This document shows, one piece after another, positions 28,227 to 36,347 of a stretch of DNA of 64,000 bases. The notes under the pieces were generated by a model. It saw only the letters and a program-made list of their open reading frames with translations, was not told where the DNA came from and ran no database searches. The translations under genes were made by a program, and so were the position numbers. Each line of letters opens with the position of its first letter. The stretch's first letter is position 1. Source of the stretch: Streptomyces sp. A0642 (GTDB taxonomy: Bacteria; Actinomycetota; Actinomycetes; Streptomycetales; Streptomycetaceae); the NCBI RefSeq assembly GCF_004795105.1, contig NZ_SSBL01000003.1:124001-188000 (forward strand). Direction: 5' to 3'.

Positions 28227-28763
28227 ATGACCATGAGCCATCCGCAGAGTTACGAGATCCTGCTCGTCCCCGCGTTCACCGACGGCAAGGGCGCGGCGGA
28301 CAAGGGAGCCGGCACCGGCACGGAGGATCCCGAAGCGAAGGAATCCGATGTCCAGGATCCCGGTACGGGGGACGCCGGTGCCGGGGGTCCGGCTGCCGAC
28401 GGGACCGGCGACGAGGGGCCGGACACCGAGGACCCGGGCGGCGAGAGGCCGGACACCGAGGACGCCGAGGTTGCTGAAGCCGCTGAAGGTGCCGAGGAGG
28501 TCGGGGGTGCTGAGGACCGCGAGGGTGCCGAGGTCACCGGCAGCCGGGTCGCGGGCAGCGGCGGCCCCGGCGCACCGATCCGCTCGGCGGTCGTGGCCGC
28601 CACCGGGGAGACGGGCGAGTCGGGTTATCCGCGCTACGAAGGCGACGGGATGGTCGCGGACATCGACCCGGCCACGCACACCGTCGAGGCGCTGCTCATC
28701 GACGGATCCGAGCTCGACTACGGACTCACGGTCCGCATCTCCCAGCGGAACGTGGACGGCTGA
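28227..28763 (+). CDS. Acidic hypothetical protein
   Basis: 178 residues (a second ATG is at 28233, two codons on). The N-terminus (MSHPQSYEILLVPAF) and C-terminus (about 120-178, ending DPATHTVEALLIDGSELDYGLTVRISQ) look folded and conserved in style; the middle (about 20-115) is a highly acidic, Gly/Pro/Glu/Asp-rich disordered linker. No known domain. The start lies 8 bp after the MITE end and has no Shine-Dalgarno, so the leader, or a leaderless start, may come from the element. A hairpin terminator follows. Confidence 0.65.
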   Translation: MTMSHPQSYEILLVPAFTDGKGAADKGAGTGTEDPEAKESDVQDPGTGDAGAGGPAADGTGDEGPDTEDPGGERPDTEDAEVAEAAEGAEEVGGAEDREGAEVTGSRVAGSGGPGAPIRSAVVAATGETGESGYPRYEGDGMVADIDPATHTVEALLIDGSELDYGLTVRISQRNVDG

Positions 28764-28823
28764 CCTCCCCGCGGAACGTGGAAGGCTGACCTCGCCGGGG
28801 TCCAGCACGAGCGGCACAGCCGT

Positions 28824-28853
28824 CAGGGCCCGGCCGTCACCGGCCGGGCCCTG
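28824..28853. terminator. Terminator between hypothetical gene and thioredoxin
   Basis: Perfect 13-bp arms with a TCAC loop between convergent genes. Confidence 0.88.
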
Positions 28854-28878
28854 GGCGTCCGCGTGGTGCCGGCAGTGC

Positions 28879-29250
28879 CTACTTCTGTTCGTTCTGCTGT
28901 TCCGCGACGGACTTGCGCACCTCGTCCATGTCCAGCTTCCTGGCCTGGCCGATCACGTCCTCCAAGGCCGCCTCGGGCAGCGCGCCCGGCTGCGAGAAGA
29001 CCGCCACGTTGTCCCGGACGATCATCAGTGTCGGGATGGACCGGATCTCGAAGGCCGCCGCCAGCTCCTGCTGCGCCTCCGTGTCGACCTTGGCGAAGAC
29101 CAGGTCCGCGTGACGCTCGGACGCCGCGTCGTAGACGGGCGCGAACTGCCGGCACGGGCCGCACCAGGAAGCCCAGAAGTCGATCAGGACGAACTCGTTG
29201 TCACTGACGACCTGATCGAAGTTTTCCTTGGTGAGCTCTACGGTGCTCAT
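28879..29250 (-). CDS. trxA: Thioredoxin
   Basis: 123 residues. The active site WCGPC lies in FWASWCGPCRQFAP (about 26-39), with the cis-proline loop IRSIPTLMIV. It reduces protein disulfides with electrons from thioredoxin reductase, in the cytoplasm. A short extra C-terminal tail (ARKLDMDEVRKSVAEQQNEQK) goes beyond the usual 105-110 residues. It diverges from the disulfide-reductase-like gene at 29366, with 115 bp between, so a shared redox response is plausible. Symbol is generic. Confidence 0.92.
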   Translation of the reverse strand: MSTVELTKENFDQVVSDNEFVLIDFWASWCGPCRQFAPVYDAASERHADLVFAKVDTEAQQELAAAFEIRSIPTLMIVRDNVAVFSQPGALPEAALEDVIGQARKLDMDEVRKSVAEQQNEQK

Positions 29251-29365
29251 GCTCTGCTACCTCTTCCTGTGCCCGTATCCACGTGTCGGGGACAACGGTG
29301 CCCGTGCTTGCGCTATTCCGCCTGCCCATGTGGCCGCGGCCCACACCCATGACCAGAATGGGCCC

Positions 29366-30808
29366 ATGACACATGCTGTGGAGTCCGTCGCATACGACGT
29401 CGTGGTCATCGGTGCTGGTCCGGTGGGTGAGAACGTGGCCGACCGCGCCCGGGCCGCCGGGCTGAGCACCGCCATCGTGGAGTCGGAGCTCATCGGCGGC
29501 GAGTGTTCCTACTGGGCCTGCATGCCGAGCAAGGCCCTGCTGCGCCCCGTCGTCGCCCGGGCCGACGCCCGCCGCGTCCCGGGCCTCGCCGCCGCCGTCC
29601 AGGGCCCGCTCGACACCGCCGCCGTGCTCGCGCACCGCGATACCTACGCCTCGCACTGGAAGGACGACGGCCAGGTCGCCTGGCTGGAGGGGATCGGAGC
29701 CGACATCTTCCGCGGCCGGGGGCGGCTGACGGGCCCGAAGGCGGTCACCGTCACCGCGCCCGACGGTACGGAGCACCGGCTCACGGCCCGCCACGCGGTG
29801 GCCGTGTGCACGGGGAGCCGGGCCGTCGTCCCCGACCTGCCGGGCATGGAGAGCGCCCGGCCCTGGACCAGCCGGGAGGCGACGAGCGCGAAGGAGGTGC
29901 CCGGACGTCTCGTCGTCGTCGGCGGGGGAGTGGTCGGCGTGGAGATGGCCACGGTGTGGGGCGCCCTGGGCGCCGAGGTCACCATGCTGGTCCGCGGAAA
30001 GGGCCTGCTGCCCCGCATGGAGCCCTTTGCCGGCGAGCTGGTCGCCGAAGCGCTGACCGAGGCGGGGGCCGACATCCGTACGGGGGTCTCGGCCACCTCC
30101 GTCGAGCGCCCCGAGCCGGAGGGGCCGGTCACCGTCGGACTCGACAACGGTGAACGGATCGAGGCCGACGAGATCCTCTTCGCCACCGGCCGAGCGCCGC
30201 GCACCGACGACCTGGGCCTGGAGACGGTCGGCCTGAAGCCGGGGTCCTGGCTCACCGTCGACGACAGCTGCCAGGTCGAAGGCGTCCCGTGGCTCTATGC
30301 GGTCGGCGACGTGAACCACCGGGCGCTCCTGACGCACCAGGGCAAATACCAGGCCCGCATAGCGGGTGCGGCGATCGCCGCCCGCGCCCAGGGTGTCCCG
30401 CTCCTGGAAACGGACCGCTGGGGCGCCCACGCTGCCACCGCCGATCACGCGGCCGTCCCGCAGGTCGTCTTCACCGACCCGGAGGCGGCATCGGTGGGCC
30501 TCACCCTCGCCGAGGCGGAGCGGGCCGGCCACCGGGTCAGGGCCGTCGACCACGACCTCGCCGCCGTTGCCGGCTCCGGCCTGTACGCGGACGGCTACCG
30601 GGGCCGGGCCCGCATGATCGTCGACCTGGACCGGGAGATCCTGCTGGGGGTCACCTTCGTCGGACCCGGCATCGGCGAGCTCCTCCACTCGGCGACGATC
30701 GCGGTCGCCGGCGAGGTGCCCCTCGACCGCCTCTGGCACGCGGTTCCCGCCTACCCGACGATCAGCGAGATCTGGCTCCGGCTGCTGGAGACATACCGGG
30801 GCAACTAG
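29366..30808 (+). CDS. Class I pyridine nucleotide-disulfide oxidoreductase, non-lipoamide
   Basis: 480 residues from ATG 29366. FAD fold (VVVIGAGPVGENVA), redox disulfide GGECSYWACMPSKALLRP (Cys47 and Cys52), NAD(P) fold (LVVVGGGVVGVEMA), FAD-binding YAVGDVN. In dihydrolipoamide dehydrogenase and glutathione or mycothione reductase the C-terminal motif is HPT-x-x-E with catalytic His; here it reads AYPTISE (Tyr463, Glu468). So the electron acceptor is probably not a usual dithiol; metal ions, quinones or another disulfide are possible. Its stop codon TAG is also the left flank of a MITE-like element. Confidence 0.85.
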   Translation: MTHAVESVAYDVVVIGAGPVGENVADRARAAGLSTAIVESELIGGECSYWACMPSKALLRPVVARADARRVPGLAAAVQGPLDTAAVLAHRDTYASHWKDDGQVAWLEGIGADIFRGRGRLTGPKAVTVTAPDGTEHRLTARHAVAVCTGSRAVVPDLPGMESARPWTSREATSAKEVPGRLVVVGGGVVGVEMATVWGALGAEVTMLVRGKGLLPRMEPFAGELVAEALTEAGADIRTGVSATSVERPEPEGPVTVGLDNGERIEADEILFATGRAPRTDDLGLETVGLKPGSWLTVDDSCQVEGVPWLYAVGDVNHRALLTHQGKYQARIAGAAIAARAQGVPLLETDRWGAHAATADHAAVPQVVFTDPEAASVGLTLAEAERAGHRVRAVDHDLAAVAGSGLYADGYRGRARMIVDLDREILLGVTFVGPGIGELLHSATIAVAGEVPLDRLWHAVPAYPTISEIWLRLLETYRGN

Positions 30809-30983
30809 GGCGTGTTTCGAAAGTAGCGCCGTCCGCCCGAAGGGCGGGCCCCGCGGCGTCTGGTGCGTGCGATCGCAAGGCGTGGACATGGTCTCGTAGC
30901 GGAGCTACCAGGGCATTTCCACAACGCGGCGAGCGTGCGTGCCAGGCGTCGCGGGGCAGGCGGGACTTTCAAAACACGCCCTA
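30806..30983. repeat. MITE-like foldback element with TAGGGCGTGTTT ends
   Basis: About 178 bp. Left end TAGGGCGTGTTTCGAAAGT and right end ACTTTCAAAACACGCCCTA are inverted copies with one mismatch over 19 bp. The inside is also largely self-complementary around GTAGCGGAGCTAC (near 30895-30907), so the whole can fold as one long imperfect hairpin. TA flanks both sides, consistent with insertion at TA or CTAG. No coding capacity. The first bases provide the stop codon of the upstream gene. The rest of the gap to 31137 shows no feature I can name. Confidence 0.8.
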
Positions 30984-31136
30984 GGGCCTACCGGCTCGGG
31001 CTCATCGCTCGGGCTCATGCGGCAGTCCGGCCAGTCCGGACGGATGAGTCCGAGCCGTTCGGGCGGGGGCACAGCGGCGCCCCCGCCCGCAGGGCTCGGC
31101 CGTATCCCCGCCCGCACGGCTCCCGGCCCGCGCGAC

Positions 31137-31721
31137 TCAGCGCCCGGTCGCCGGTGCCAGTGGCCGGCCGCAGCGCAGGTTCCACCGGCCCGCCCGGCCG
31201 CTGAGTTCCGTCAGCGCGAGCGGGGCGACGTCGATCCGCCAGAACGCCTGCGGCGGAAGCTCCAGCGCACCGACGACCGCTGCCCTGACCACCGCAGGCT
31301 CCACCACCGCCAGTACCCGCCCGGGACCGCCGCCGTCCAGCGAGTCGAGCCACGCCCCCACCCGGGCGCACAGGTCCAGCAGGGACTCGCCGCCGTGCGG
31401 GGACGCGGAGGGATCCGTGAGCCAGGCAGCCACGGCCTCTGGCTCGCTGGTGCTCACCTCATCCAGCCGGGAGCCGGCCCAGCGGCCCAACTCCCAGTCG
31501 CGGGCCTCCGGTTCGGCGGTGGCCTGCATGCCCAGGGCATCGGCGGTCAGGGCGCAGCGTCGGGACGGCCCGCGCACCGCGCGGTCCGCGGACGGCAACG
31601 TGGCCCCCGCGGCCCGGGCCTCCCGGAGCCCGGAGGCGTCAAGGGGTGCGTCACCGGCGAACCGGGCCTCGCGCAGCGCGGCGTTCATCGCCGGTGAGAC
31701 CAACATCACCCGTACCGCCAT
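31137..31721 (-). CDS. Degenerate histidine-phosphatase-fold protein
   Basis: 194 residues with the phosphoglycerate-mutase/CobC-like fold pattern (LVSPAMNAALREARF, PLDASGLREARAAG, GPSRRCALTADALG, WELGRWAGSRLDEV, GGESLLDLCARVGAWLD). The catalytic RHG motif is replaced by S9-P10-A11, and the second His region (usually SHGG) reads VEPAVV. It should be inactive as a phosphatase. It diverges from the cobalamin-riboswitch-controlled cbtBA genes, and CobC phosphatases belong to cobalamin synthesis, so a role in cobalt or cobalamin handling is possible, perhaps binding only. Confidence 0.7.
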   Translation of the reverse strand: MAVRVMLVSPAMNAALREARFAGDAPLDASGLREARAAGATLPSADRAVRGPSRRCALTADALGMQATAEPEARDWELGRWAGSRLDEVSTSEPEAVAAWLTDPSASPHGGESLLDLCARVGAWLDSLDGGGPGRVLAVVEPAVVRAAVVGALELPPQAFWRIDVAPLALTELSGRAGRWNLRCGRPLAPATGR

Positions 31722-31845
31722 ACCCGTTCTCCACTCCCTGAACTGTGGTCACTTGGCCAAGCACACCATGGCATCCGGGGGCCTCCGCCCCGCCCGCAGG
31801 CACCATGGCGGCTCTCGCGCCCAGGCGGTATGGTCGCGACGACAT

Positions 31846-31939
31846 GACGAAGGTGTGACGGAAGCCCGGTGAGAATCCGGCACGGTCGCGCCACTGTGAA
31901 CCCGTCCCTGTGCGGGAAGTCAGACCCAGCACCTTCGTC
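31846..31939 (+). promoter_or_regulatory. Cobalamin riboswitch
   Basis: P1 arms GACGAAGGTG (31846-31855) and CACCTTCGTC (31930-31939) pair perfectly. Between them is the B12 box AGCCCGGTGAGAATCCGGCA, then CGGTCGCGCCACTGTGA and GGAAGTCAGACCC, all hallmark sequences. Cobalamin binding should hide the ribosome site or stop transcription of cbtBA 45 bp downstream. The 264-bp gap from 31721 holds this and, before it, the divergent promoters. Confidence 0.96.
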
Positions 31940-31984
31940 TCAGGCACCACGATCGGGACGCGTGTTCCCTCAGGAGGTTCTGCC

Positions 31985-32200
31985 ATGGCACAGACTGCTG
32001 CCCCCGCCGCCGTCACACCCGCCATCACCCCCATCTCGCTGAAGTCCCTTGCCCCTTGGGCGGTCTTCTTCGGCATCCTCATGCTGGTCCTGTTGTACTT
32101 CGTCGGCGCCGAGCAGGGCGCCACCGCGCTCATCTCGGGCGAGGGCGTGCACGAGTGGGTCCACGACGGCCGCCATCTCCTCGGTTTCCCCTGCCACTGA
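31985..32200 (+). CDS. cbtB: Cobalt transporter subunit CbtB
   Basis: 71 residues from ATG 31985 with AGGAGG 7 nt upstream. One membrane helix (about 24-43) and the metal-binding C-terminus VHEWVHDGRHLLGFPCH, with five His and one Cys. With CbtA it forms a B12-controlled cobalt uptake system predicted from riboswitch association. First gene after the riboswitch; cbtA follows by 29 bp. Confidence 0.93.
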   Translation: MAQTAAPAAVTPAITPISLKSLAPWAVFFGILMLVLLYFVGAEQGATALISGEGVHEWVHDGRHLLGFPCH

Positions 32201-32229
32201 TCCATCCGGCTCGTCCAGGGGAACCCCTC

Positions 32230-33003
32230 ATGAACTCCATATCCGTCAGAGCCCTGTTGGTCCGGGGCATGCTGGCCGGCCTCGTCGCGGGCGCGTTCGC
32301 GCTTCTCGTCGCCTACTTTCTCGGCGAGTCCCGTGTCGACGCGGCCATCGCCCTCGAAGAGACGCACAGTCATGACCACGGCGGTGGCGAGGAACTCGTC
32401 AGCCGCACCATGCAGTCCACCGGCGGCCTCGCCACCGGGGTACTCGTCTTCGGCGTCGCCGTCGGCGGTATCGCCGCACTCGTGTTCTGTTACGCCCTCG
32501 GCCGGATGGGGCGCTTCGGCCCCAGGGCCACGGCGGCGCTGATCGCGGGAGCGGCCCTGTTGAGCGTGTACATCGTGCCGTTCCTGAAGTACCCGGCGAA
32601 TCCGCCCGCGGTCGGTGACCCGGACACCATCGGGCGGCGCACCGCGCTGTTCTTCCTGATGGTCGCGCTCAGCGTCCTGCTGGCCGTGGCCGCCGTCATC
32701 CTCGGCAGGCGGCTGGCCCCGCGCCTGGGCAACTGGAACGCCACGATCGCCGCGGCCGCCGGTTATGTGCTCGTCATCGGCCTCGCCTACGCCTTCCTGC
32801 CCTCGTTCAACGAGGTCGGGCATGACTTCCCGGCCACACTGCTCTGGGAGTTCAGGCTGGCCACGCTCGCGGTGCAGATCACGCTCTGGACCACCTTCGG
32901 GCTGGTCTTCGGCTATCTCACCGAACGGCTGCTGGTGCCGAAGCCGGATGCGGTCACGGCCAAGGACGGCAGGACGAACCGGCCGGCCGCCGTCGGGGGC
33001 TGA
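32230..33003 (+). CDS. cbtA: Cobalt transporter subunit CbtA
   Basis: 257 residues from ATG 32230 (AGGGGA upstream). Six membrane helices, with a His-rich loop ETHSHDHGGGEE (about 44-55) between helices one and two that should bind metal. Matches the CbtA family length. Co-transcribed with cbtB under the riboswitch. Cytoplasmic membrane. Confidence 0.92.
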   Translation: MNSISVRALLVRGMLAGLVAGAFALLVAYFLGESRVDAAIALEETHSHDHGGGEELVSRTMQSTGGLATGVLVFGVAVGGIAALVFCYALGRMGRFGPRATAALIAGAALLSVYIVPFLKYPANPPAVGDPDTIGRRTALFFLMVALSVLLAVAAVILGRRLAPRLGNWNATIAAAAGYVLVIGLAYAFLPSFNEVGHDFPATLLWEFRLATLAVQITLWTTFGLVFGYLTERLLVPKPDAVTAKDGRTNRPAAVGG

Positions 33004-33132
33004 GTCCGGGAGCAGCCACGCGCCCCGGAACGGCACGGCGTCGGCGGCAGAGCAGGAACACGGCGTCGACATCGCGCCGCCCCGGAACGGCGCGCCGGGG
33101 CGGCGTGCCGGGCGCACGGCACCGACATGCGC

Positions 33133-33166
33133 GCAGAGACCGCCGGGACCTCCCGGCGGTCTCTGC
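33133..33166. terminator. Terminator after cbtBA
   Basis: Perfect 16-bp arms (GCAGAGACCGCCGGGA) with a CC loop, 130 bp after cbtA. The 220-bp gap holds this and the direct repeat listed next. Confidence 0.8.
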
Positions 33167-33218
33167 CGTGTACGGCGTCGGGCTTGCTGCTGCCCGGCGG
33201 TCTCTGCCGTGTACGGCG
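33152..33218. repeat. 26-bp direct repeat overlapping the terminator
   Basis: The 26 bases at 33152-33177 recur unchanged at 33193-33218 (CCCGGCGGTCTCTGCCGTGT and on). The first copy includes the right arm of the terminator. A third partial copy (CCCGGCGG) at 33233 lies in the GNAT gene end. Looks like a local duplication. Confidence 0.8.
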
Positions 33219-33223
33219 CCCGC

Positions 33224-33733
33224 TCACTCCTGCCCGGCGGGCCCGTCCCAGTCGATGCGGTAGTACTTCAGCCGGGCGTCCTCCTTCACGAGGCGCATGC
33301 CCGCTGCGGACATGACGCGCTGCGAGCCGGTGTTGTCGAGATCGGTGTCGCCGTGCACGCAGGCGACGCCCTGGTCACGGGCCAGCCGCAGCAGCGCGCG
33401 AAGCGCCTCGGAGGCGTATCCCCTGCCGCGCATCGACGGCACGAGCCCGTAGCCGATCGTGACGTGCCCCCTCGCGTCCGGCGCCCCGTGAAACCCGGCT
33501 CCGCCGATCACCAGCCCGTCCTCGCGGAGCCGTATCCCGTACGGGACGTACGGACTCGGATCGCCGCTCTCCGCGCAGGCGCCGAGGAACCGCGCGGCCG
33601 CCCCCCTCTCGCCGGGCCAGGGGTACCCCGGCGCCCATCGAACGCCCTCGCCCGGCCGGCCCGCCGCCACCTGCTCGGCATCGGCGACGGTCATCGGACG
33701 GAGGAGCAGGCGCGGTGTGACGAGGTCGGTCAT
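33224..33733 (-). CDS. GNAT N-acetyltransferase, RimJ/RimL type
   Basis: 169 residues. Family start TPRLLLRPMTVADAEQV, acetyl-CoA loop LVPSMRGRGYASEALRALL (Q/RxxGxG/A), and late motif DNTGSQRVMSAAGMRLV. Transfers acetyl from acetyl-CoA to an N-terminus or small amine; substrate unknown. Single gene, ends convergent to cbtA. Confidence 0.85.
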   Translation of the reverse strand: MTDLVTPRLLLRPMTVADAEQVAAGRPGEGVRWAPGYPWPGERGAAARFLGACAESGDPSPYVPYGIRLREDGLVIGGAGFHGAPDARGHVTIGYGLVPSMRGRGYASEALRALLRLARDQGVACVHGDTDLDNTGSQRVMSAAGMRLVKEDARLKYYRIDWDGPAGQE

Positions 33734-33831
33734 GCCCCAGGAAGTACCACGCGGCCCGGCCGGGCCGCACCGGAATATCCGGCGGGGCCCGGCGGTCGAG
33801 GCGGCTGGAGGGGTGCCCGGCGGTGCGGGCG

Positions 33832-34188
33832 TCAGGCGCCGCCGGTCGGGGTGAACTCCCCGGACAGGGCGGACGCCAGCCGCAACTGCGTGTCCGCCTC
33901 GGCCTGGCGGCCCTGACGCTCCAGCGTGCGGCCGAGCATCAGCCGCGCGTACTGCTCGACCGGGTCGAGCTCCAGCACCGCACGCAACTCCGTCTCGGCG
34001 CGGACGAGCCGGGCCGAGTGGTAGTAGGCCCGCGCCAGCAGCAGCCGCGGGGCGACCTGCTCCGGCGTCTCCTCGACGAGGCCGGCCAGAATCCGGGCCG
34101 CGGTCGTGTACTCCTTCGACTCGAAGAAGAACTGCGCGCGGTCCCAGCGCTCGGCGGCGGTACCGAACTCGTAGTAGGTGTCGCTCAT
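33832..34188 (-). CDS. Small tetratricopeptide-repeat protein
   Basis: 118 residues. Two to three TPR helix pairs (WDRAQFFFESKEYTTAARILAGLVEETPEQ; APRLLLARAYYHSARLVRAETELRAVLELDP; QYARLMLGRTLERQGRQAEADTQLRLA). TPRs bind peptides; the partner is unknown. Divergent from the pirin gene. No signal peptide. Confidence 0.85.
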   Translation of the reverse strand: MSDTYYEFGTAAERWDRAQFFFESKEYTTAARILAGLVEETPEQVAPRLLLARAYYHSARLVRAETELRAVLELDPVEQYARLMLGRTLERQGRQAEADTQLRLASALSGEFTPTGGA

Positions 34189-34329
34189 GTGACCTCCTCG
34201 GTCAAGGGCGCCGCCGGGTCCTTCCCGTACGATCCACCCGCGTCAACACGGAGAGGTGGTTTAACATTCCACTAAATATTCGGCGTGGGTGCCGCCCGCC
34301 CGGAGTCGCACGGGAATAGGTTGACCGCC

Positions 34330-35295
34330 ATGAGCAATCTCGATCGCCAGGCCGCACTCTCCGTCTGCGGGGGCCGGGGTTTCGTCGTCGCCGAACCCGT
34401 ACGTGAACTCCTCAGCCCGCGCCACGTCCGGCTCGGCGAGTCCACCGAGGTCCGCAGACTGCTGCCCAATCTCGGCCGGCGCATGGTGGGGGCCTGGGCC
34501 TTCGTCGACCACTACGGCCCCGACGACATCGCCGACGAGCCCGGGATGCAGGTCCCGCCCCACCCCCACATGGGCCTGCAGACCGTCAGTTGGCTGCACG
34601 AGGGGGAGGTCCTGCACCGCGACAGCCTGGGCAGCCTCGCGACGATCCGTCCGCGCGAACTCGGCCTCATGACCTCCGGCCGCGCCATCAGCCACTCCGA
34701 GGAGAGCCCCCGGCCGCACGCCGCGCTCCTGCACGGCGCCCAGCTGTGGGTCGCCCTCCCCGAGGCCCACCGCAACGTCGAGCCGCACTTCCAGCACCAC
34801 GCGGAGCTGCCGACCGTCACCGCCCCCGGCCTCACGGCCACGGTGATCCTCGGCTCGCTCGACGGCGCCGCCTCCCCCGGTACCGCGTACACCCCGATCG
34901 TCGGCGCCGACCTCGCCCTGAGCGGAGGGGCGCAAGCGCGGCTCCCGCTGGACCCCGACTTCGAGTACGCCGTGCTGTCGATGTCCGGCGAGGTGGACGT
35001 CGACGGAGTCCCGGTCCTCCCCGGCTCGATGCTCTACCTCGGCTGCGGACGCACCGAACTGCCCCTGCGCGCGGAGTCCGACGCCGGTCTGATGCTCCTG
35101 GGCGGTGAGCCGTTCGAGGAGGAGATCGTGATGTGGTGGAACTTCGTGGGAAGAACCCAGGACGATATCGCCAAGGCCCGCGAGGACTGGATGAACGGTG
35201 ATCGGTTCGGGGCCGTACGCGGCTATGACGGCGCCCCGCTCCCTGCGCCGGCCTTGCCCCCTGTGCCATTGAAGCCCCGGGGTCGTGTGCGCTGA
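34330..35295 (+). CDS. Pirin family protein
   Basis: 321 residues from ATG 34330. Bicupin: N-terminal cupin with metal ligands HPHMGLQTVSWLHEGEVLHRDSLGS (His-x-His and later His/Glu), and RAISHSEESP; C-terminal cupin (about 180-290) with MWWNFVGRT, the pirin signature. Bacterial pirins have quercetinase activity or modulate metabolic enzymes; here the role is unknown. An AT-rich stretch (34260-34282) precedes it and probably holds the promoter. Confidence 0.9.
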   Translation: MSNLDRQAALSVCGGRGFVVAEPVRELLSPRHVRLGESTEVRRLLPNLGRRMVGAWAFVDHYGPDDIADEPGMQVPPHPHMGLQTVSWLHEGEVLHRDSLGSLATIRPRELGLMTSGRAISHSEESPRPHAALLHGAQLWVALPEAHRNVEPHFQHHAELPTVTAPGLTATVILGSLDGAASPGTAYTPIVGADLALSGGAQARLPLDPDFEYAVLSMSGEVDVDGVPVLPGSMLYLGCGRTELPLRAESDAGLMLLGGEPFEEEIVMWWNFVGRTQDDIAKAREDWMNGDRFGAVRGYDGAPLPAPALPPVPLKPRGRVR

Positions 35296-35316
35296 CCTGT
35301 CCGATCGGCGCCGAAG

Positions 35317-35388
35317 GGCCCCTCCTCGTTCGCTGCCGCTCGGTGCGATCGTGGCCGAGTTGCCCTGGGCCACTGCCGAGGAGGGGCC
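35317..35388 (+). promoter_or_regulatory. Inverted repeat sequestering the ribosome site of the next gene
   Basis: Perfect 12-bp arms GGCCCCTCCTCG (35317-35328) and CGAGGAGGGGCC (35377-35388), 48 nt apart. The right arm is the Shine-Dalgarno of the truncated stress-protein gene at 35396, so the RNA could close it. Confidence 0.4.
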
Positions 35389-35395
35389 ATGATCA

Positions 35396-35611
35396 GTGAC
35401 TTTCCCGGTCCTCCGACTCGGGGCCGTGGTCGTCGGCATAGACGCATCCCCGCAAGCACGGGCAGCCGCCCTGGGCGCGGTGGCGGAAGCGGACCGTAGG
35501 GAGCGGCCCTTGCACCTCGTCGATGCCACCGATACCGGGCGGCCCGCCATCCTCTCGTCAGCCGACACCATCCAGGCGTTGCGCGAGACGGCACGCGATC
35601 TGCCGGCCGGT
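35396..35611 (+). pseudogene. Universal stress protein, truncated remnant
   Basis: GTG start with a strong GAGGAGGGG site. 72 residues match a UspA N-terminus (GAVVVGIDASPQARAAALGAVAEADRRERPLHLVDA...), then the family sequence stops at DLPAG. In that same frame the reading ends at 35680 after unrelated residues. Transposase-derived sequence takes over at 35611, so the remainder of the gene was lost on transposon insertion or deletion. Confidence 0.75.
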
Positions 35612-36315
35612 ACAGCCCGTTCCCCGTCGACCCGTACTACCTGCAGGCCGGCACCATCGCCGCGGCGAACGCCGCGCTGATCGCCGCCCAAGCCCCGAAG
35701 CACTTCGGCTTCAAGCGCGGCATGACCTGGCTCAACGCCGTAAACGACCAGGTCGCGGGCATCGGGCAGATGGTCGTCCCCGGCCCCCCGCGCGACTCCC
35801 TGCACATCCTGGACGCCCTGCTGAACCTCGACGGCCGGGTGAAGCCGGAGAGGGTGGCGACCGGCAACGCCTCGTACTCCGACATGGTGTTCGGCCTGTT
35901 CAAGATCCTCGGCTACAACTTCAGCCCCCGCTTCCGCGACCTGGACGACCAGCGGTTCTGGCGGGCCACCAGGCCCGGCGTCGAGACCGGCACCTAGGGC
36001 CCGGTGGATGACCTGGGCCGCAGCCGGGTCATCCTGAAGAAGGTGATCACGCACCGGCCCGACATGCTGAAGGTCGCCGGCTCGCTGGTCACTAACCAGG
36101 TCCGCGCCTGCGACCTGCTGCGCACCTGAGGGTCACGAACTCCGTGAGGAGGACATCGCCCGGCTCTCCCCTCGCTCCAGCACCGCAACCTGAACATGCT
36201 CGACCGATACGGCTTCACCGCCGGCACCCCAGCCGCAGGCGCCCTGCGCCCACTGCGCGACACGAACGCGCCCGAGCGGGACGAGGACGACGACGAGTCG
36301 GTCGGCTCGGAGTGA
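35611..36315 (+). pseudogene. Tn3-family transposase remnant
   Basis: Pieces of the C-terminal catalytic domain of a Streptomyces Tn3-family transposase. Piece 1 (35611-35997): ends of the domain joined by an in-frame deletion (IAAQA directly followed by PKHFGFKRGMTWLNAVNDQVAG), going on to FSPRFRDLDDQRFWRA and stopping at a TAG where the family continues. Piece 2 (about 36016-36129): ITHRPDMLKVAGSLVTNQVRACDLLRT and stop. Piece 3 (about 36132-36315): EEDIARLSP, then after a frameshift HRNLNMLDRYGFTAGTPAAGALRPLRD to a stop. No terminal repeats or resolvase seen. Non-functional. Confidence 0.8.
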
Positions 36316-36347
36316 GTGGGGCTGTCACTACCGGCCGTCGCCCGGCG

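Noticed and set aside
35611..36315. Active Tn3 transposon
   Set aside because: Internal deletion, premature stops and frameshift; no terminal repeats or resolvase.
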